Notes: a model not told the origin generated them from the letters alone. Shown: positions 8,163 to 17,841, counted from the first letter of the stretch. The stretch is DNA of 64,000 nucleotides from Rhodovulum sulfidophilum DSM 1374 (GCF_001633165.1 NZ_CP015418.1:3596001-3660000), one strand, 5' to 3'. Translations and numbers: made by a program.

Positions 8163-9326
8163 ATGCCCGTCATCACCACGATCGAAGACCTGCACCGGAT
8201 CTACCGGCGCCGCGTGCCCAAGATGTTCTACGACTACTGCGAGACGGGCAGCTGGACCGAACAGACCTTCCGCGACAATTGCTCGGATTTCGCGAAGATC
8301 CGGCTGCGGCAGCGGGTGGCGGTCGACATGGAGGGCCGCTCGACCGCGACGCGGATGATCGGGCAGGATGTGGCGATGCCGGTGGCGCTGGCGCCGGTCG
8401 GCATGACCGGGATGCAGGCCGCCGATGGCGAGATCAAGGCCGCCCGCGCCGCCGAGAAATTCGGCGTGCCCTTCACCCTGTCGACCATGTCGATCTGTTC
8501 CATCGAGGATGTCGCGGCCCATACCGAAAAGCCGTTCTGGTTCCAGCTTTACGTGATGCGCGACCAGGACTACCTCACCAACCTGATCCAGCGCGCCAAG
8601 GCAGCGAATTGCTCGGCGCTGGTGCTGACGCTCGATCTGCAGATCCTCGGCCAGCGCCACAAGGACATCAAGAACGGCCTGTCCGCCCCGCCCAAGATGA
8701 CCATCCCGACCATGGCCAACCTCGCCACCAAATGGGGCTGGGGGCTCGAGATGCTGCAGACGAAACGCCGCTTCTTCGGCAACATCATCGGCCATGCCAA
8801 GGGCGTCACCGATGCCTCGTCGCTGGTCGACTGGACCGCCAGCAATTTCGACCCCCGGCTCGACTGGTCGCAGGTGAAGAAGCTGAAGGAGGACTGGGGC
8901 GGCAAGCTGATCCTCAAGGGCATTCTCGACGCCGAGGACGCGCGCCGCGCGCTCGATGTCGGGGCCGATGCGATCATCGTGTCGAACCATGGCGGGCGGC
9001 AGCTTGACGGCGCGCTCAGCTCGATCCGAGCCCTGCCCTCGATCCTGCGCGCGGTCGGCGACCAGATCGAGGTCCATGTCGATGGCGGCATCCGTTCGGG
9101 GCAGGACGTGTTGAAGGCCGTCGCGCTGGGAGCGACCGGCACCTATATCGGCCGCGCCTTCGTCTACGGTCTGGGGGCGATGGGCGAGGCGGGGGTGACC
9201 CGTGCGCTCGAGGTGATCCACAAGGAACTCGACACCACCATGGCGCTGTGCGGGCGCAAGAGCATCGACGGGCTCGACCGCGACATCCTGCTGGTGCCGA
9301 AGGATTTCGAGGGCGACTGGGCCTGA
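8163..9326 (+). CDS. lldD: FMN-dependent L-lactate dehydrogenase
   Basis: A 387-residue member of the FMN-dependent alpha-hydroxy-acid oxidase family, best matched to quinone-linked L-lactate dehydrogenase that feeds electrons to the respiratory chain. The first part reads VPKMFYDYCETGSWTE and the FMN region includes PVALAPVGMTGMQ. The catalytic base is His276 in SNHGGRQLDG, followed by VHVDGGIRSGQDVLKA and GRAFVYGLGA. The ATG at 8163 was chosen over an upstream in-frame start because the family begins about 10 residues before the conserved YRRRVPKMFYDY. A clear operator precedes it. Confidence 0.93.
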   Translation: MPVITTIEDLHRIYRRRVPKMFYDYCETGSWTEQTFRDNCSDFAKIRLRQRVAVDMEGRSTATRMIGQDVAMPVALAPVGMTGMQAADGEIKAARAAEKFGVPFTLSTMSICSIEDVAAHTEKPFWFQLYVMRDQDYLTNLIQRAKAANCSALVLTLDLQILGQRHKDIKNGLSAPPKMTIPTMANLATKWGWGLEMLQTKRRFFGNIIGHAKGVTDASSLVDWTASNFDPRLDWSQVKKLKEDWGGKLILKGILDAEDARRALDVGADAIIVSNHGGRQLDGALSSIRALPSILRAVGDQIEVHVDGGIRSGQDVLKAVALGATGTYIGRAFVYGLGAMGEAGVTRALEVIHKELDTTMALCGRKSIDGLDRDILLVPKDFEGDWA

Positions 9327-9365
9327 ACGGCCCATTTTTCCCTTCCCAACAGGCCGCCGCTCGGC

Positions 9366-9411
9366 TATGGGCACGGCTTCATCGGGCATACACCCTTGGA
9401 GGATGCCCATA
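9366..9411 (+). promoter_or_regulatory. Inverted repeat in the rplY leader
   Basis: TATGGGCA (9366-9373) pairs perfectly with TGCCCATA (9404-9411) across a 30-base loop, directly upstream of the L25 ribosome-binding site. Inside the loop GGGCAT (9384-9389) can instead pair with ATGCCC (9403-9408), giving two mutually exclusive hairpins. This is compatible with a translational control element. No known leader family was recognised. Confidence 0.4.
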
Positions 9412-9430
9412 ACCTTAGGAGAATTGACCA

Positions 9431-10051
9431 ATGGCTGGTGAGATCCCTGATCTTAACGCCACGGTACGGACGGGGACAGGCAAGGGGGCCGCTCGTCAAG
9501 CACGCCGTGATCACCTCGTCCCCGGTATCGTCTATGGCGGCGGCGCCGAACCGCTTCCGATCAACATCAAGTATAACGAGCTGCTGAAGCGCCTGAAGGC
9601 GGGCCGCTTCCTCTCGACGCTGTTCAACCTGAAGGTTGACGGCCAGGAAGACGTGCGGGTGATCTGCCGCGGCGTGCAGCGCGACGTGGTGAAAGACCTT
9701 CCGACCCATGTCGACCTGATGCGGCTGCGCCGCACCTCGCGGATCAACCTCTTCATCCCGGTCGAGTTCGTGGGCGAAGAGACGTCCCCGGGCCTCAAGC
9801 GCGGCGGCGTTCTGACCGTTGTCCGCCCCGAGGTCGAACTGGTGGTCACCGCCGGCGACATCCCGGAAAAACTGACGGTCGACGTCTCGGCGCTGAATGT
9901 CGGCGACATCGTCCACATCTCGGACATCACGCTGCCTCAGGGCACGACGCCGACCATCACCGGCCGCGACTTCGTGATCGCCAACATCTCGGCGCCCTCG
10001 GGCCTGCGTTCGGCGGATAACGAAGAAGAAGAGGAAGCAGGCGAAGAATAA
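9431..10051 (+). CDS. rplY: Ribosomal protein bL25 (long TL5/Ctc type)
   Basis: A 206-residue 50S protein of the L25/TL5/Ctc type that binds 5S rRNA. The N-terminal 5S-binding domain (about 1-95) includes [22 protein letters not shown]. The C-terminal TL5 beta domain follows, and the protein ends in an acidic tail (EEEEEAGEE). TAGGAG is well placed upstream. A strong hairpin terminator lies 26 bases after the stop, and a possible structured leader precedes the gene. Confidence 0.96.
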   Translation: MAGEIPDLNATVRTGTGKGAARQARRDHLVPGIVYGGGAEPLPINIKYNELLKRLKAGRFLSTLFNLKVDGQEDVRVICRGVQRDVVKDLPTHVDLMRLRRTSRINLFIPVEFVGEETSPGLKRGGVLTVVRPEVELVVTAGDIPEKLTVDVSALNVGDIVHISDITLPQGTTPTITGRDFVIANISAPSGLRSADNEEEEEAGEE

Positions 10052-10076
10052 TCGCCCGGCCCTTCGACAGATCCGA

Positions 10077-10100
10077 ACGGGGCCCGGCGGGCCCCGTTTT
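10077..10100 (+). terminator. Rho-independent terminator of rplY
   Basis: A 9-bp perfect stem (10077-10085 with 10089-10097) and a 3-base loop are followed by T residues (97-100), 26 bases downstream of the rplY stop. This is a standard intrinsic terminator. Confidence 0.9.
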
Positions 10101-10109
10101 CATGTGTGC

Positions 10110-10652
10110 TCAGCGCAGCATCGCCTCCACTTCACGCCACAGAATATCCGGATCGATCGACCCGAAGACCCCCGGCAGCCGCATGCAGAAGCGATGCATC
10201 TCGGTCGCCCCGGCACTGCCCGCAGGGGTCGAGACACCGTCGGGCCACCAGGCCGCCGCCAGGGCTTCCTGGCTGTCGGCATCGATCCGCGGGCGCAGAT
10301 AGCGCCGTTCGAACGCGTCGACCCAGCCCAGTTGCAGCCAGAGCGTCTGGCGGTCGGAGGACCAGGTGCCCGGCCCCACCAGCCGGTCGAGCCTGCGCCA
10401 ATGCTGAGAGATCAGATCGCGCGCCCAGGAGGTGCAGAGAATGCCCGCCCGCAGCCGCGCCGTCGCCACCTCGTCGGACAGATCGCCGGGCTCTGCCTCC
10501 CAGTCGCCCGCCACCGCCGCCGCCAGCCCCGGATCGACCGGCGGGGCCGCCGAGCCGCCCCGGGCCGGACCATTCGAAAGACCGAGAACCACGATCAGCA
10601 ATACCGCCAGCCCGAGCGGCGTCGGAAACGAAGACAGGACCGGATAGCGCAT
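10110..10652 (-). CDS. Conserved hypothetical protein with N-terminal signal/anchor
   Basis: A 180-residue protein of no recognised family. After MRYPVLSSF a hydrophobic stretch (about residues 10-27, LGLAVLLIVVLGL) suggests a signal peptide or membrane anchor, so the remainder is probably periplasmic. That remainder is Trp-rich (TSWARDLISQHWRRLD, RQTLWLQLGW, AAAWWPDG) and contains two Cys residues. The ATG at 10652 with GAGG upstream was chosen because the open frame above it is composition-driven. It converges on rplY across the terminator. Confidence 0.6.
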   Translation of the reverse strand: MRYPVLSSFPTPLGLAVLLIVVLGLSNGPARGGSAAPPVDPGLAAAVAGDWEAEPGDLSDEVATARLRAGILCTSWARDLISQHWRRLDRLVGPGTWSSDRQTLWLQLGWVDAFERRYLRPRIDADSQEALAAAWWPDGVSTPAGSAGATEMHRFCMRLPGVFGSIDPDILWREVEAMLR

Positions 10653-10875
10653 GGGGCGTGCCTCGCCGTTTGGATCTGTCCCGCCTGGGGGACATGCCAA
10701 AGAGGGTGGCAGCCGGGCCTTGCCAAAGGGTTTCCAGCCGCTCGCCACCGCAACGCACGGTCCTGGCAGGCCCGCGGCAACGCCGGGGCACGCCATTGAG
10801 AATATAAGTTATTTTACGGAACAGCGCCGCGACGGAAGATTATGTTCCGGTATCGTTCCGGGTCTCGGCAGCGGC

Positions 10876-11187
10876 TCAGGCCAGCGACTGCACCGATTCG
10901 AAAACCTCCAGCTCCGGCGGTTCCAGATACATGTCGGACGGGCCTTTCGCCCCCTTATGCGCGGCACGGAATGCCTCGGAACGGGTCCAGGCGGTGAAAG
11001 CCGCCTCGCTCTCCCAGAAGGTATGCGAAGCGTAAAGCCGGTAGGTCTCGCCTGCGGGCCCCTTCAGCAGATGAAAGCCGACAAAGCCCGGCACCGTCTT
11101 CAGATGGCTGTCGCGGTTCTTCCAGACCGCCTCGAACGCCTCCTCCGAGCCCGGCTTCACCTTGAAACGGTTCATCGTCAGATACAT
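10876..11187 (-). CDS. ABM-family (IsdG/HmoA-like) monooxygenase
   Basis: A 103-residue ferredoxin-like alpha/beta barrel protein of the antibiotic biosynthesis monooxygenase superfamily. MYLTMNRFKVKPGSEEAFEAVW, VPGFVGFHLLKG and HTFWESEAAFTAWTRSEAFRAAH follow the pattern of heme-degrading HmoA/IsdG-type proteins. Heme degradation is plausible but unproven, since many relatives act on other substrates. A strong AGGAGG lies before the ATG. Confidence 0.82.
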   Translation of the reverse strand: MYLTMNRFKVKPGSEEAFEAVWKNRDSHLKTVPGFVGFHLLKGPAGETYRLYASHTFWESEAAFTAWTRSEAFRAAHKGAKGPSDMYLEPPELEVFESVQSLA

Positions 11188-11279
11188 GGTCGCCTCCTCG
11201 TTCCTGATCAGGCCGGTTCTGGCCTTTTGCCGCAGTTCAGGGCATCAAGGGAGAAAGAGCAAGCGGCAGGAGATCACGA

Positions 11280-11987
11280 ATGCGTCTCTTCGTGGGCCTC
11301 GGGAACCCGGGCGCGCAATATGCGGGGAACCGGCACAATATCGGCTTCATGGCGGTCGAGCGGATTGCCTGCGACCATCATTTCCCGCCCTGGCGGGCCA
11401 AGTTCAAGGGCCAGACCGCCGAGGGCCGTCTGGGCTCCGAAAAGGTGATCCTGCTGAAGCCCGAGACCTACATGAACCTGTCGGGCGACGCGGTGCAGGC
11501 GGCGGTGCAGTTCTACAAGCTCACCCCCGGCGATGTGACCGTCTTCCATGACGAGCTGGACCTCGCCCCGGGCAAATGCCGGCTCAAGTCGGGCGGAGGC
11601 CATGCGGGCCATAACGGGCTGCGCTCGATCCACCAGCATCTGGGACCGGATTACGAGAGGGTGCGGCTGGGCATCGGCCATCCGGGCCACAAGGATCGGG
11701 TTTCGGGTTACGTGCTGTCGGATTTCGCCAAGGCCGACCGCGACTGGCTGGACGATCTGCTGCGCGGCATCTCGGATGGCGCCGCCGATCTGGCGCGGGG
11801 CGACGGTGCGCGGTTCCTGAACGCGGTGGCGCTTCGGGTGGCCCCGCCCCGGAACGGCGCGACGGCAACCGGCCCCGCGTCCCCGAAAGCCCCGGTAGGC
11901 TCTACTGTGCCGCGCCCAAGCCAGGCCGAGGCGGCCACAGAGGACAGCCGCACGCCGCTGCAAAAACTCGCCGACCGGTTTCGCTAG
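11280..11987 (+). CDS. pth: Peptidyl-tRNA hydrolase
   Basis: Pth recycles tRNA by hydrolysing peptidyl-tRNA released from stalled ribosomes. The 235-residue protein has FVGLGNPG at 4-11, the catalytic NRHNIGF (His19), [10 protein letters not shown], and [28 protein letters not shown]. It is about 40 residues longer than the enteric enzyme because of a low-complexity Pro/Ala-rich tail after about residue 190, common in Rhodobacterales. AGGAG precedes the ATG. Pth genes often follow rplY; here two minus-strand genes intervene. Confidence 0.96.
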   Translation: MRLFVGLGNPGAQYAGNRHNIGFMAVERIACDHHFPPWRAKFKGQTAEGRLGSEKVILLKPETYMNLSGDAVQAAVQFYKLTPGDVTVFHDELDLAPGKCRLKSGGGHAGHNGLRSIHQHLGPDYERVRLGIGHPGHKDRVSGYVLSDFAKADRDWLDDLLRGISDGAADLARGDGARFLNAVALRVAPPRNGATATGPASPKAPVGSTVPRPSQAEAATEDSRTPLQKLADRFR

Positions 11988-12015
11988 GACGGGCCGGCAG
12001 AAAAGAGGGACCACC

Positions 12016-12396
12016 ATGACCGATACGAAGGCGCCTTCGGTGAACGTGCTCGGCGGGCCGCTCGCGCCTTGCTCGACCACACCGCTGACCGGGTTTTTCC
12101 GCAATGGCCGGTGCGACACCTGTCGTGAAGACAGCGGAAGCCATACCGTCTGCGCGGTGATGACGGCCGAATTCCTGGCCTATTCCAAATATGTCGGCAA
12201 CGACCTGACGACCCCGCGCCCCGAATTCGGCTTTGTCGGGCTGAAACCGGGCGACCACTGGTGCCTGTGTGCCGCGCGGTTCCTGCAGGCCCATGACGAG
12301 GGCTGCGCGCCCAAGGTCCGGCTTGCCGCCACCCATCGCGACGCGCTGGAGGTGGTGCCCCTGGACGTGCTGCGGCACCATGCCGATGAGGCCTGA
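12016..12396 (+). CDS. DUF2237 family protein
   Basis: A 126-residue protein of the DUF2237 family. It shows NVLGGPLAPCSTTPLTGFFRNGRC, TVCAVMTAEFLAYSKYVGNDLTTPRPEFGFVGLKPGD and WCLCAARF, with six or more conserved cysteines. The function is not established. GAGGG lies upstream of the ATG, 28 bases after pth, so cotranscription is likely. It converges on trpB with only 3 bases between stops. Confidence 0.85.
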   Translation: MTDTKAPSVNVLGGPLAPCSTTPLTGFFRNGRCDTCREDSGSHTVCAVMTAEFLAYSKYVGNDLTTPRPEFGFVGLKPGDHWCLCAARFLQAHDEGCAPKVRLAATHRDALEVVPLDVLRHHADEA

Positions 12397-12399
12397 GGC

Positions 12400-13629
12400 T
12401 CAGGCCTCGCCCATGTCGAAGCCGAGATGCCGGGCCACGGCAAAGATATCCTTGTCGCCCCGGCCGCACATGTTCATGCAGATCAGATGATCGGCCGGCA
12501 GCTCGGGGGCGATCTTCATCACATGGGCCAGCGCATGGCTGGGTTCCAGCGCGGGGATGATGCCCTCGGTCTCGCAGGACAGCTGGAACGCGGCCAGCGC
12601 CTCGCGATCGGTGATCGAGACATATTCGGCCCGCCCCGTGTCATGCAGCCAGGCATGTTCCGGCCCGATGCCCGGATAATCGAGCCCGGCCGAGATCGAA
12701 TGACCCTCGAGGATCTGCCCGTCCTCGTCCTGCAGAAGATAGGTGCGGTTGCCATGCAGCACACCCGGACGTCCGCCGGTCAGCGAGGCGCAATGCTCCA
12801 TCTTCTGATCGACCCCATGACCGCCGGCCTCGACGCCGATGATCCGCACCTCCTTGTCGTCGAGGAACGGGTAGAACAGCCCCATCGCGTTCGAGCCGCC
12901 GCCGATGGCCGCGATGAGGGTGTCGGGCAGACGGCCCTCGGCCTCGAGCATCTGGGCCTTGGCCTCGGTGCCGATGATCGACTGGAAGTCGCGCACCATG
13001 GCCGGATAGGGATGCGGCCCGGCCACGGTGCCGATGCAGTAGAAGGTGTCGCGGACATTGGTCACCCAATCGCGCAGCGCGTCGTTCATCGCATCCTTCA
13101 GCGTGCCGCGGCCCGAGGTGACGGGCACCACCTCGGCGCCCAAGAGGCGCATGCGGAAAACGTTGGGCTTTTGCCGCTCGACATCCGTCGCCCCCATGTA
13201 GACCACGCATTTCAGGCCGAACTTGGCGCAGACCGTCGCGGTCGCGACGCCATGCTGACCGGCGCCGGTCTCGGCGATGATCCGGGTCTTGCCCATGCGG
13301 CGTGCCAGAATGATCTGGCCCAGCACGTTGTTGATCTTGTGGGCGCCGGTATGGTTCAGTTCGTCGCGCTTGAAATAGACCTTGGCCCCGCCCAGCCGCT
13401 CGGTCAGCCGCTCGGCGAAATACAAGGGCGAGGGACGGCCGACATAATGCTTCCACAGGAAGTCCATCTCGGCCCAGAAGCTGTCATCGGTCTTGGCGTG
13501 TTCGTATTGCGCCTCGAGCTCCAGGATCAGCGGCATCAGCGTCTCCGAGACGAAACGGCCGCCAAAGATGCCGAACCGGCCGTTCTCGTCGGGGCCGGTC
13601 TTGAAGGAATTCAGGATATCATCGGGCAT
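12400..13629 (-). CDS. trpB: Tryptophan synthase beta chain
   Basis: TrpB joins indole and serine to make tryptophan and works in an alpha2-beta2 complex with TrpA, which is not in the window. The 409-residue protein has the PLP lysine in HTGAHKINN (Lys98), [14 protein letters not shown], the phosphate-binding GGGSNAMG and [16 protein letters not shown]. It lies downstream of trpF in the same direction with a small gene between. GGGAGG precedes the ATG. Confidence 0.97.
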   Translation of the reverse strand: MPDDILNSFKTGPDENGRFGIFGGRFVSETLMPLILELEAQYEHAKTDDSFWAEMDFLWKHYVGRPSPLYFAERLTERLGGAKVYFKRDELNHTGAHKINNVLGQIILARRMGKTRIIAETGAGQHGVATATVCAKFGLKCVVYMGATDVERQKPNVFRMRLLGAEVVPVTSGRGTLKDAMNDALRDWVTNVRDTFYCIGTVAGPHPYPAMVRDFQSIIGTEAKAQMLEAEGRLPDTLIAAIGGGSNAMGLFYPFLDDKEVRIIGVEAGGHGVDQKMEHCASLTGGRPGVLHGNRTYLLQDEDGQILEGHSISAGLDYPGIGPEHAWLHDTGRAEYVSITDREALAAFQLSCETEGIIPALEPSHALAHVMKIAPELPADHLICMNMCGRGDKDIFAVARHLGFDMGEA

Positions 13630-13691
13630 GAGAGCCTCCCGCGCGGGTCAGTCGCCCTTGCCTACTGGCGCGGAAGGCCCGCGGCAAGGGG

Positions 13692-14042
13692 TCAGCGCGG
13701 GTTTGCGGTTTCCCGGCAGAAGATCTGTGTCGCGGCCCCGTAACAGACCCCGTAGCTGCGCCCGCCCAGCGACACGTCGGCCTGCGAGAAAAGCACCTTG
13801 TCGGCATAGTCGAGCGAGATCATCGAGCCGATCAGCTCGGCGCATTGGGCGCGGCCGAGCTTGCAGGTCGCCAGCAGCACGGCGCTGGCCGGGTTGTCCT
13901 CGGCCTCGGGATCGGCGCGGTCGATCCGGTCGAGCAGACGCGCCTCGAGCGCGGCCTCGAAAGCCGCCTCGGTCGGCTTGGTGAAGGCCAGCGCCAGCCC
14001 GGCAACGGCCAGAAGCGCGATCAGTCCCAGAAGTCCTCTCAT
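13692..14042 (-). CDS. Small secreted protein between trpF and trpB
   Basis: A 116-residue protein with a clear signal peptide ([20 protein letters not shown]), so probably periplasmic. The mature part contains three Cys residues ([15 protein letters not shown]) and no domain I can name. Its ATG overlaps the trpF stop by 4 bases (14039-14042), so it is translationally coupled to trpF, and trpB begins 62 bases further on. A secreted protein inside a tryptophan operon is unexpected and its role is unknown. Confidence 0.7.
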   Translation of the reverse strand: MRGLLGLIALLAVAGLALAFTKPTEAAFEAALEARLLDRIDRADPEAEDNPASAVLLATCKLGRAQCAELIGSMISLDYADKVLFSQADVSLGGRSYGVCYGAATQIFCRETANPR

Positions 14043-14695
14043 GGTCTCTCCCTGCCGCCCGCAGCGGCGATGAACCGCCCCATCAGGGCCTCGTCCTTGA
14101 CCCCGGGCGCGCGCTCGACGCCCGAGGACACATCGACCTGGCGCGCGCCGGTCAGCGCGATGGCCTCGGCCACATTGGCAGGCGTCAGACCGCCCGCCAG
14201 CATCCACGGAACCGGCCAGCGCCGCCCGGCGATCAGCCGCCAGTCGAAGGCCAGCCCGTTGCCGCCCGGCAGTGCGGCCTCCGCGGGCGGCTTGGCATCG
14301 ACGAGGATCTGGTCGGCCACCCGGGCATAATCGATCAGGGCGGGCAGATCGGCCTCGGTCGCGACGCCCACCGCCTTCATCACCGGCAGCCCGAACCGGG
14401 CGCGGATCCCGGCCACGCGTTCGGGGCTTTCCCGCCCGTGCAGCTGCAACATGTCGATCGGCACGAGATCGAGCAGCGCATCCAGCGCGGCATCGTCGGC
14501 ATCGACCGTCAGCGCCACCTTGGCAAGACCGGGCGGCGCGGCGAAGGCAAGCCCGCGCGCCGTCTCGGGATCGATGTGGCGGGGCGATCCGGGGAAGAAG
14601 ACGAACCCCAGATAGGACGCACCGAGCCGCGCCGCGGCATCGACCGCGGCGGGCGAGGTGAGCCCGCAGATCTTGACCCGGATCGCGTCCGACAT
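14039..14695 (-). CDS. trpF: Phosphoribosylanthranilate isomerase
   Basis: TrpF performs the Amadori rearrangement of phosphoribosylanthranilate in tryptophan synthesis. The 218-residue TIM-barrel protein has VKICGLTSP with catalytic Cys10, [25 protein letters not shown], and the phosphate-binding end [14 protein letters not shown]...[15 protein letters not shown]. It starts 10 bases after the lapA stop and overlaps the next small gene. Confidence 0.96.
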   Translation of the reverse strand: MSDAIRVKICGLTSPAAVDAAARLGASYLGFVFFPGSPRHIDPETARGLAFAAPPGLAKVALTVDADDAALDALLDLVPIDMLQLHGRESPERVAGIRARFGLPVMKAVGVATEADLPALIDYARVADQILVDAKPPAEAALPGGNGLAFDWRLIAGRRWPVPWMLAGGLTPANVAEAIALTGARQVDVSSGVERAPGVKDEALMGRFIAAAGGRERP

Positions 14696-14705
14696 CGGCC
14701 GCCCC

Positions 14706-15071
14706 CTACCGGGTGCTTCCGTTCTGCTCGATCAGGGCCAGCACCTCGTCATGGCCGTCATTGCGGCGCTTGTCGGCCTTCAGGCGGTCAAGCTCGCGCT
14801 GCATCCGCGCAGCCTCGCGCCGCTGGCGCGACGCCACGCTGCGATGCTTGCTTTCGCGCAGCCATTCCCAGAAGAACCCGACCAGCAGGCCCAACAGCAT
14901 GCCGCCGAAGCCGACGACGTAAAGCGGAACCTCGGCCGTGACCTGGAAACCGGAATAGGTCGCCAGGTCGTTCGGCAAGAGCGTCACCGAGACCGGGCCG
15001 AGATTGGCGGTCGCCACGACCACGAGGCAGATGGCGAGCAGAACGAGAAACAGGTAGCGGATCAGGCGCAT
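14706..15071 (-). CDS. LapA-domain inner-membrane protein
   Basis: A 121-residue protein of the LapA (DUF1049) family. It has one transmembrane helix at about 5-23, a second at about 50-70 ([21 protein letters not shown]), then a basic coiled-coil tail ([22 protein letters not shown]). In enterics LapA works with LapB in LPS assembly control. In alphaproteobacteria the gene commonly follows ihfB, as here (15-base gap). Confidence 0.87.
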   Translation of the reverse strand: MRLIRYLFLVLLAICLVVVATANLGPVSVTLLPNDLATYSGFQVTAEVPLYVVGFGGMLLGLLVGFFWEWLRESKHRSVASRQRREAARMQRELDRLKADKRRNDGHDEVLALIEQNGSTR

Positions 15072-15086
15072 CGCGAGACTCGATTG

Positions 15087-15368
15087 TTATTTGCCGTTAA
15101 GCCGATCACGTAGCAGCTTGCCGGTCTTGAAGAAAGGCACGCATTTCTCGTCAACCTCGACAGACTCGCCGGTGCGCGGATTTCGCCCGACCCGCGAGTC
15201 GCGTTTCTTGACCGAGAACGCCCCGAAACCGCGAAGTTCCACCCGGTCCCCCCGCGCCATTGCCGAGATGACTTCTTCAAAGATGGTATTCACAATTCGC
15301 TCGACGTCCCGCTGATAAAGATGCGGGTTCTCTTCTGCAATTTTCTGGATCAATTCCGAACGGATCAT
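15087..15368 (-). CDS. ihfB: Integration host factor beta subunit
   Basis: IhfB pairs with IhfA to bend DNA at specific sites. The 93-residue protein is standard length, with [36 protein letters not shown] (beta arm with intercalating proline) and [14 protein letters not shown]. It follows rpsA in the classic rpsA-ihfB order, though a strong terminator separates the two here, so ihfB must have its own promoter. Confidence 0.96.
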   Translation of the reverse strand: MIRSELIQKIAEENPHLYQRDVERIVNTIFEEVISAMARGDRVELRGFGAFSVKKRDSRVGRNPRTGESVEVDEKCVPFFKTGKLLRDRLNGK

Positions 15369-15592
15369 CTGATATCTGTCCCTGTTCTAGGCCGTCGCCG
15401 ATTATGCGCAGCTGAGGCTTGCGGACTATAGCCTCGAAACCGGTGGCTGCGAAACAGAAACCCATTGAAAAGACGCGTGAAAGCGCCTGAATCAAGCTGC
15501 AGCCGCAACTTGGGGACGAGCAATCCTGAATTGACTTTGGGGAAAGGGGTTGGGCCGCGGGGCGGATGCGCGACTCAGCGGCTTCGATTCGC

Positions 15593-15631
15593 AAAAAAGG
15601 AACGGCCCCGCAGAGCCTGCGGGGCCGTTCC
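15593..15631 (-). terminator. Rho-independent terminator of rpsA
   Basis: A perfect 15-bp stem (15599-15613 with 15617-15631) and 3-base loop, followed on the minus strand by six T residues (15598-15593), begins 21 bases beyond the rpsA stop. It is one of the strongest hairpins in the window. Confidence 0.93.
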
Positions 15632-15652
15632 ATATCGGTTGGGGCGACCGTC

Positions 15653-17335
15653 TTAGCGGTCTTCGCCTTTCAGCGCGGCGCCCAGGATGTCGCCCAGCGA
15701 GGCGCCCGAATCCGAGCTGCCATACTGTTCCACGGCTTCCTTCTCCTCGGCGATCTCGCGCGCCTTGATCGACAGGCCCAGACGACGGGTCTTGGTGTCG
15801 ATATTGGTCACGCGCACGTCGATATGATCGCCGACCTGGAAGCGCTCGGGGCGCTGTTCGGAGCGTTCACGCGACAGATCCGAGCGGCGGATGAAGGATT
15901 TCATGCCTTCGTATTCCACCTCGATGCCGCCATCCTCGATCGCGGTCACCGCGACGGTGATGATCGAGCCGCGTTTCACGCCGCCCACGGCTTCGGCAAA
16001 GGGGTCGCCGTCGAGCGACTTGACCGAAAGCGAGATGCGCTCCTTGTCGGTGTCCACTTCGGTGACCACGGCACGGACCACGTCGCCCTTGCGGTATTGC
16101 TGGATCGCCTCTTCGCCACGCTGATCCCAGCTGAGATCCGAGAGGTGCACCATGCCGTCGATGTCGTTGTCGAGACCGATGAACAGACCGAATTCGGTGA
16201 TGTTCTTGACCTCGCCCTCGACCTCGGTCCCCACCGGATGGGTTTCCGAGAAGACTTCCCAGGGGTTGCGCATGGTCTGTTTCAGGCCCAGCGACACGCG
16301 GCGCTTGGCGGTGTCGATCTCCAGCACCATGACGTCGACTTCCTGGCTGGTCGAGACGATCTTGCCGGGATGCACGTTCTTCTTGGTCCAGGACATTTCC
16401 GAGACGTGAACCAACCCCTCGACACCCGGCTCCAGCTCGACGAAGGCGCCGTAATCGGTGATGTTGGTCACGCGGCCCTTGTGGACGGTGCCCAGCGGGA
16501 ACTTGGCTTCCACGGTATCCCACGGGTCGGCCTGCAGCTGTTTCATGCCGAGGCTGATACGGTGGGTTTCCTTGTTGATCTTGATGACCTGAACCTTGAC
16601 GGTCTCGCCGATCGACAGGATTTCCGATGGATGGTTGACGCGGCGCCAGGCCATGTCGGTGACGTGCAGCAGGCCGTCGACACCGCCCAGATCCACGAAG
16701 GCGCCGTATTCGGTGATGTTCTTGACCACACCGTCGACCGCATCGCCCTCGTTGAGTTTCGAGATGATCTCGGCGCGCTGTTCGGCGCGGGACTCTTCGA
16801 GGATGGCACGGCGCGACACCACGATATTGCCGCGGCGGCGATCCATCTTGAGGATCTGGAAGGGCTGTTTCAGACCCATCAGCGGGCCGGCATCGCGCAC
16901 CGGGCGCACATCGACCTGGCTGCCGGGCAGGAACGCGACGGCACCGCCCAGATCGACGGTGAAGCCGCCCTTGACGCGACCGAAGATGGCGCCTTCGACG
17001 CGCTGGTCGTCGGCATAGGCTTTTTCCAGACGGTCCCAGGCTTCTTCGCGGCGGGCCTTGTCACGGCTGATGACGGCTTCGCCCCGGGCGTTTTCGACAC
17101 GATCCAGGTAAACCTCGACCTCGTCGCCGACGGTGACTTCGGGGGATTCGCCCGGATTGGAGAATTCCTTCAGATCGACGCGGCCTTCCATCTTGTAGCC
17201 GACGTCGATGATGGCCTGACCCGCCTCGATGGCGATGATCTTGCCGCGGACAACGCTGCCTTCGGACGGCGTGTCGATTTCGAAGCTTTCGTTGAGGAGG
17301 GCTTCGAAGTCCTCCATGGATGCGCTTTGAGCCAT
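15653..17335 (-). CDS. rpsA: 30S ribosomal protein bS1
   Basis: S1 helps dock mRNA on the 30S subunit. The 560-residue protein carries six S1/OB repeats beginning near residues 25, 110, 195, 280, 370 and 455, visible as repeated G.V..I..YGAFV.L...GL.H.S.M.W segments. It lies downstream of cmk in the same orientation, as in most proteobacteria, but with two small ORFs between. A long leader with a TATAAT-like element precedes it and a strong terminator follows. Confidence 0.97.
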   Translation of the reverse strand: MAQSASMEDFEALLNESFEIDTPSEGSVVRGKIIAIEAGQAIIDVGYKMEGRVDLKEFSNPGESPEVTVGDEVEVYLDRVENARGEAVISRDKARREEAWDRLEKAYADDQRVEGAIFGRVKGGFTVDLGGAVAFLPGSQVDVRPVRDAGPLMGLKQPFQILKMDRRRGNIVVSRRAILEESRAEQRAEIISKLNEGDAVDGVVKNITEYGAFVDLGGVDGLLHVTDMAWRRVNHPSEILSIGETVKVQVIKINKETHRISLGMKQLQADPWDTVEAKFPLGTVHKGRVTNITDYGAFVELEPGVEGLVHVSEMSWTKKNVHPGKIVSTSQEVDVMVLEIDTAKRRVSLGLKQTMRNPWEVFSETHPVGTEVEGEVKNITEFGLFIGLDNDIDGMVHLSDLSWDQRGEEAIQQYRKGDVVRAVVTEVDTDKERISLSVKSLDGDPFAEAVGGVKRGSIITVAVTAIEDGGIEVEYEGMKSFIRRSDLSRERSEQRPERFQVGDHIDVRVTNIDTKTRRLGLSIKAREIAEEKEAVEQYGSSDSGASLGDILGAALKGEDR

Positions 17336-17503
17336 GTGGTCTCAGGTTTCCTTTTACGATCTGTTTTCTGGCCGGGCGGTTGTCTCCGCCGGTCTTGGAT
17401 TGGTCAGTGCGGGCGTCGTTCGGTATAACAAAGAGGGCCGGAGAACATATCCGACCCCTGCTCGCCTTCGTCACCGGCATTTTCGCCTTTTCGACCCGCG
17501 CTA

Positions 17504-17532
17504 ATTATAGTGTTTTGGCCCGCCCCGCAAGG
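17504..17532 (-). promoter_or_regulatory. Putative rpsA promoter
   Basis: On the minus strand a perfect TATAAT hexamer (17509-17504) lies about 170 bases upstream of the rpsA ATG. The -35 region is only a weak TTGC-type match near 17525-17532. A run with TATAAC (17428-17423) closer to the gene is an alternative. A long untranslated leader would be consistent with autogenous control of S1. Confidence 0.35.
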
Positions 17533-17607
17533 GGGGCAGACCCTGCCCGGGCATTCCGGACAGGGCAATCCTGCGAGGGCAATCCGGACGGCGACCGCGT
17601 CCGGCGC

Positions 17608-17841
17608 CTACCTCCAGCGTGGCGGCTCGGGCAGCGGCGGCAGGCCGATATCGCGCCTGAGATGGTTGTCGAGATCGCCCGGCCAGAGCTCGCCCGACCG
17701 TCCGCGCGCGTCGAACAAGGCGGCGATGGCCGCGAACAGCACGCGCCAGGCGCCATGCTGTTCGATGACGACCGCGACGGGGATTGGCGGCTCGATCCGG
17801 CCCGCCCGCCGGTCAAGAAGGGTGCTCATGCTTTGCTTCAT
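17608..17841 (-). CDS. Small DUF1127-like protein
   Basis: A 77-residue ORF (or 73 from the ATG at 17829). The C-terminal part reads LWPGDLDNHLRRDIGLPPLPEPPRWR; the HLRRDIGL core resembles the end of DUF1127 proteins, small alphaproteobacterial proteins often tied to stress or RNA metabolism. The middle is a Val/Ala-rich hydrophobic helix (GAWRVLFAAIAALFDARG). The ribosome-binding site is weak for both starts. The family assignment rests on this short motif only. Confidence 0.5.
   Translation of the reverse strand: MKQSMSTLLDRRAGRIEPPIPVAVVIEQHGAWRVLFAAIAALFDARGRSGELWPGDLDNHLRRDIGLPPLPEPPRWR

Noticed and set aside
9403..9440. Short upstream [15 protein letters not shown] overlapping the rplY start
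   Set aside because: The GGAGG lies directly against its ATG, too close for initiation; the hairpin explanation is simpler.
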